Source of the DNA: CAZMRF01 sp964568735
Lineage (GTDB): Bacteria > Acidobacteriota > Polarisedimenticolia > JACPZX01
Assembly (NCBI GenBank): GCA_964568735.1
Contig: CAZMRF010000061.1
Location: 1 to 31,131, forward strand
Direction: 5' to 3'
Length of the DNA stretch: 31,131 nt
The notes beneath the pieces were generated by a model. That model did no database searches and was not told the origin of the DNA. It saw only the letters and a list, made by a program, of their open reading frames with translations. The position numbers and the translations under genes were made by a program. Of the stretch, positions 31,083 to 31,131 are shown in pieces (position 1 is the first letter of the stretch; each line of letters begins with the position of its first letter).

Positions 31083-31107
31083 TTATGCCGACCTCCGGTT
31101 TATGCCG
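31083..31107. repeat. Paired TTATGCCG direct repeats at a probable element edge
   Basis: TTATGCCG occurs at 31083-31090 and again at 31100-31107, 17 bases apart start to start. The first copy begins exactly where the HNH reading frame breaks. Similar CGGCATAA pairs, as I recall, border recombinase-encoding elements; this is not verified. The window ends 24 bases further on, so the element body is outside. Confidence 0.45.
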
Positions 31108-31131
31108 CGTTCGTTCTTGGCGTCGAAGGTA

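Overview
The window is 31 kb of very GC-rich chromosome from a Gram-negative-type bacterium that I cannot place to phylum. Pointers are lipoprotein and Sec signal peptides, an HtrA/DegP periplasmic protease, an O-antigen-style sugar epimerase, a Hanks-type kinase fused to GAF and cyclase domains, and a hemE-hemH-hemY cluster of the coproporphyrin type. These fit Acidobacteriota, Myxococcota-like or Eisenbacteria-like lineages better than Proteobacteria. A run of ten N inside one gene shows that this is a scaffolded draft, probably metagenomic. Genes are densely packed with many 1-4 nt overlaps. Long antisense reading frames are common and are almost all GC-driven shadows.

Layout. (1) 50-1647, minus: murA followed by a HIT-family hydrolase, overlapping by 4 nt. 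(2) 1789-7748, plus: a surface-polysaccharide block of flippase, GT4 glycosyltransferase, FkbM methyltransferase, class I methyltransferase and CDP-paratose/tyvelose-type epimerase. (3) 7814-9196, minus: a free-standing HExxH putative peptide-modification protein. (4) 9412-12910, plus: hemE-hemH-hemY, with a ferrochelatase resembling the Gram-positive coproporphyrin enzyme. (5) 13042-13401: an FmdB-type zinc-ribbon protein with one cysteine lost and a lysine/aspartate-rich tail. (6) 13466-15810, minus: two overlapping GT4 glycosyltransferases. (7) 16143-21287, plus: serS, a DMT-family exporter, tRNA-Ser(UGA), a thioredoxin-like exported protein, a DUF4920 lipoprotein and gpmA. (8) 21386-25011, minus: an exported propeller/carboxypeptidase-regulatory-like protein, an M20 dipeptidase and a minimal Smr protein. 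(9) 25268-30557, plus: a DUF4097 lipoprotein, a kinase-GAF-GAF-[gap]-GAF-cyclase fusion and an HtrA protease. (10) 30558-31131: a non-coding, mobile-element-like stretch with nested stem-loops, a boxA-like motif, six 17-bp tandem repeats, and an HNH-endonuclease remnant cut off exactly at a pair of TTATGCCG repeats.

How the genes fit together. Blocks 1, 2 and 6 serve the envelope: murA starts peptidoglycan synthesis, while the flippase, glycosyltransferases, methyltransferases and epimerase build and decorate a surface glycan. Block 4 carries late haem synthesis. Block 9 looks like sensing and stress handling.

The parts most worth a second look are the kinase/GAF/cyclase fusion, the orphan HExxH protein, the coproporphyrin-type haem operon and the mobile-element boundary at the right end. 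A recurrent promoter form, TTGACA-18-TAGAxT or a lone TAGAxT -10, is visible upstream of several genes.
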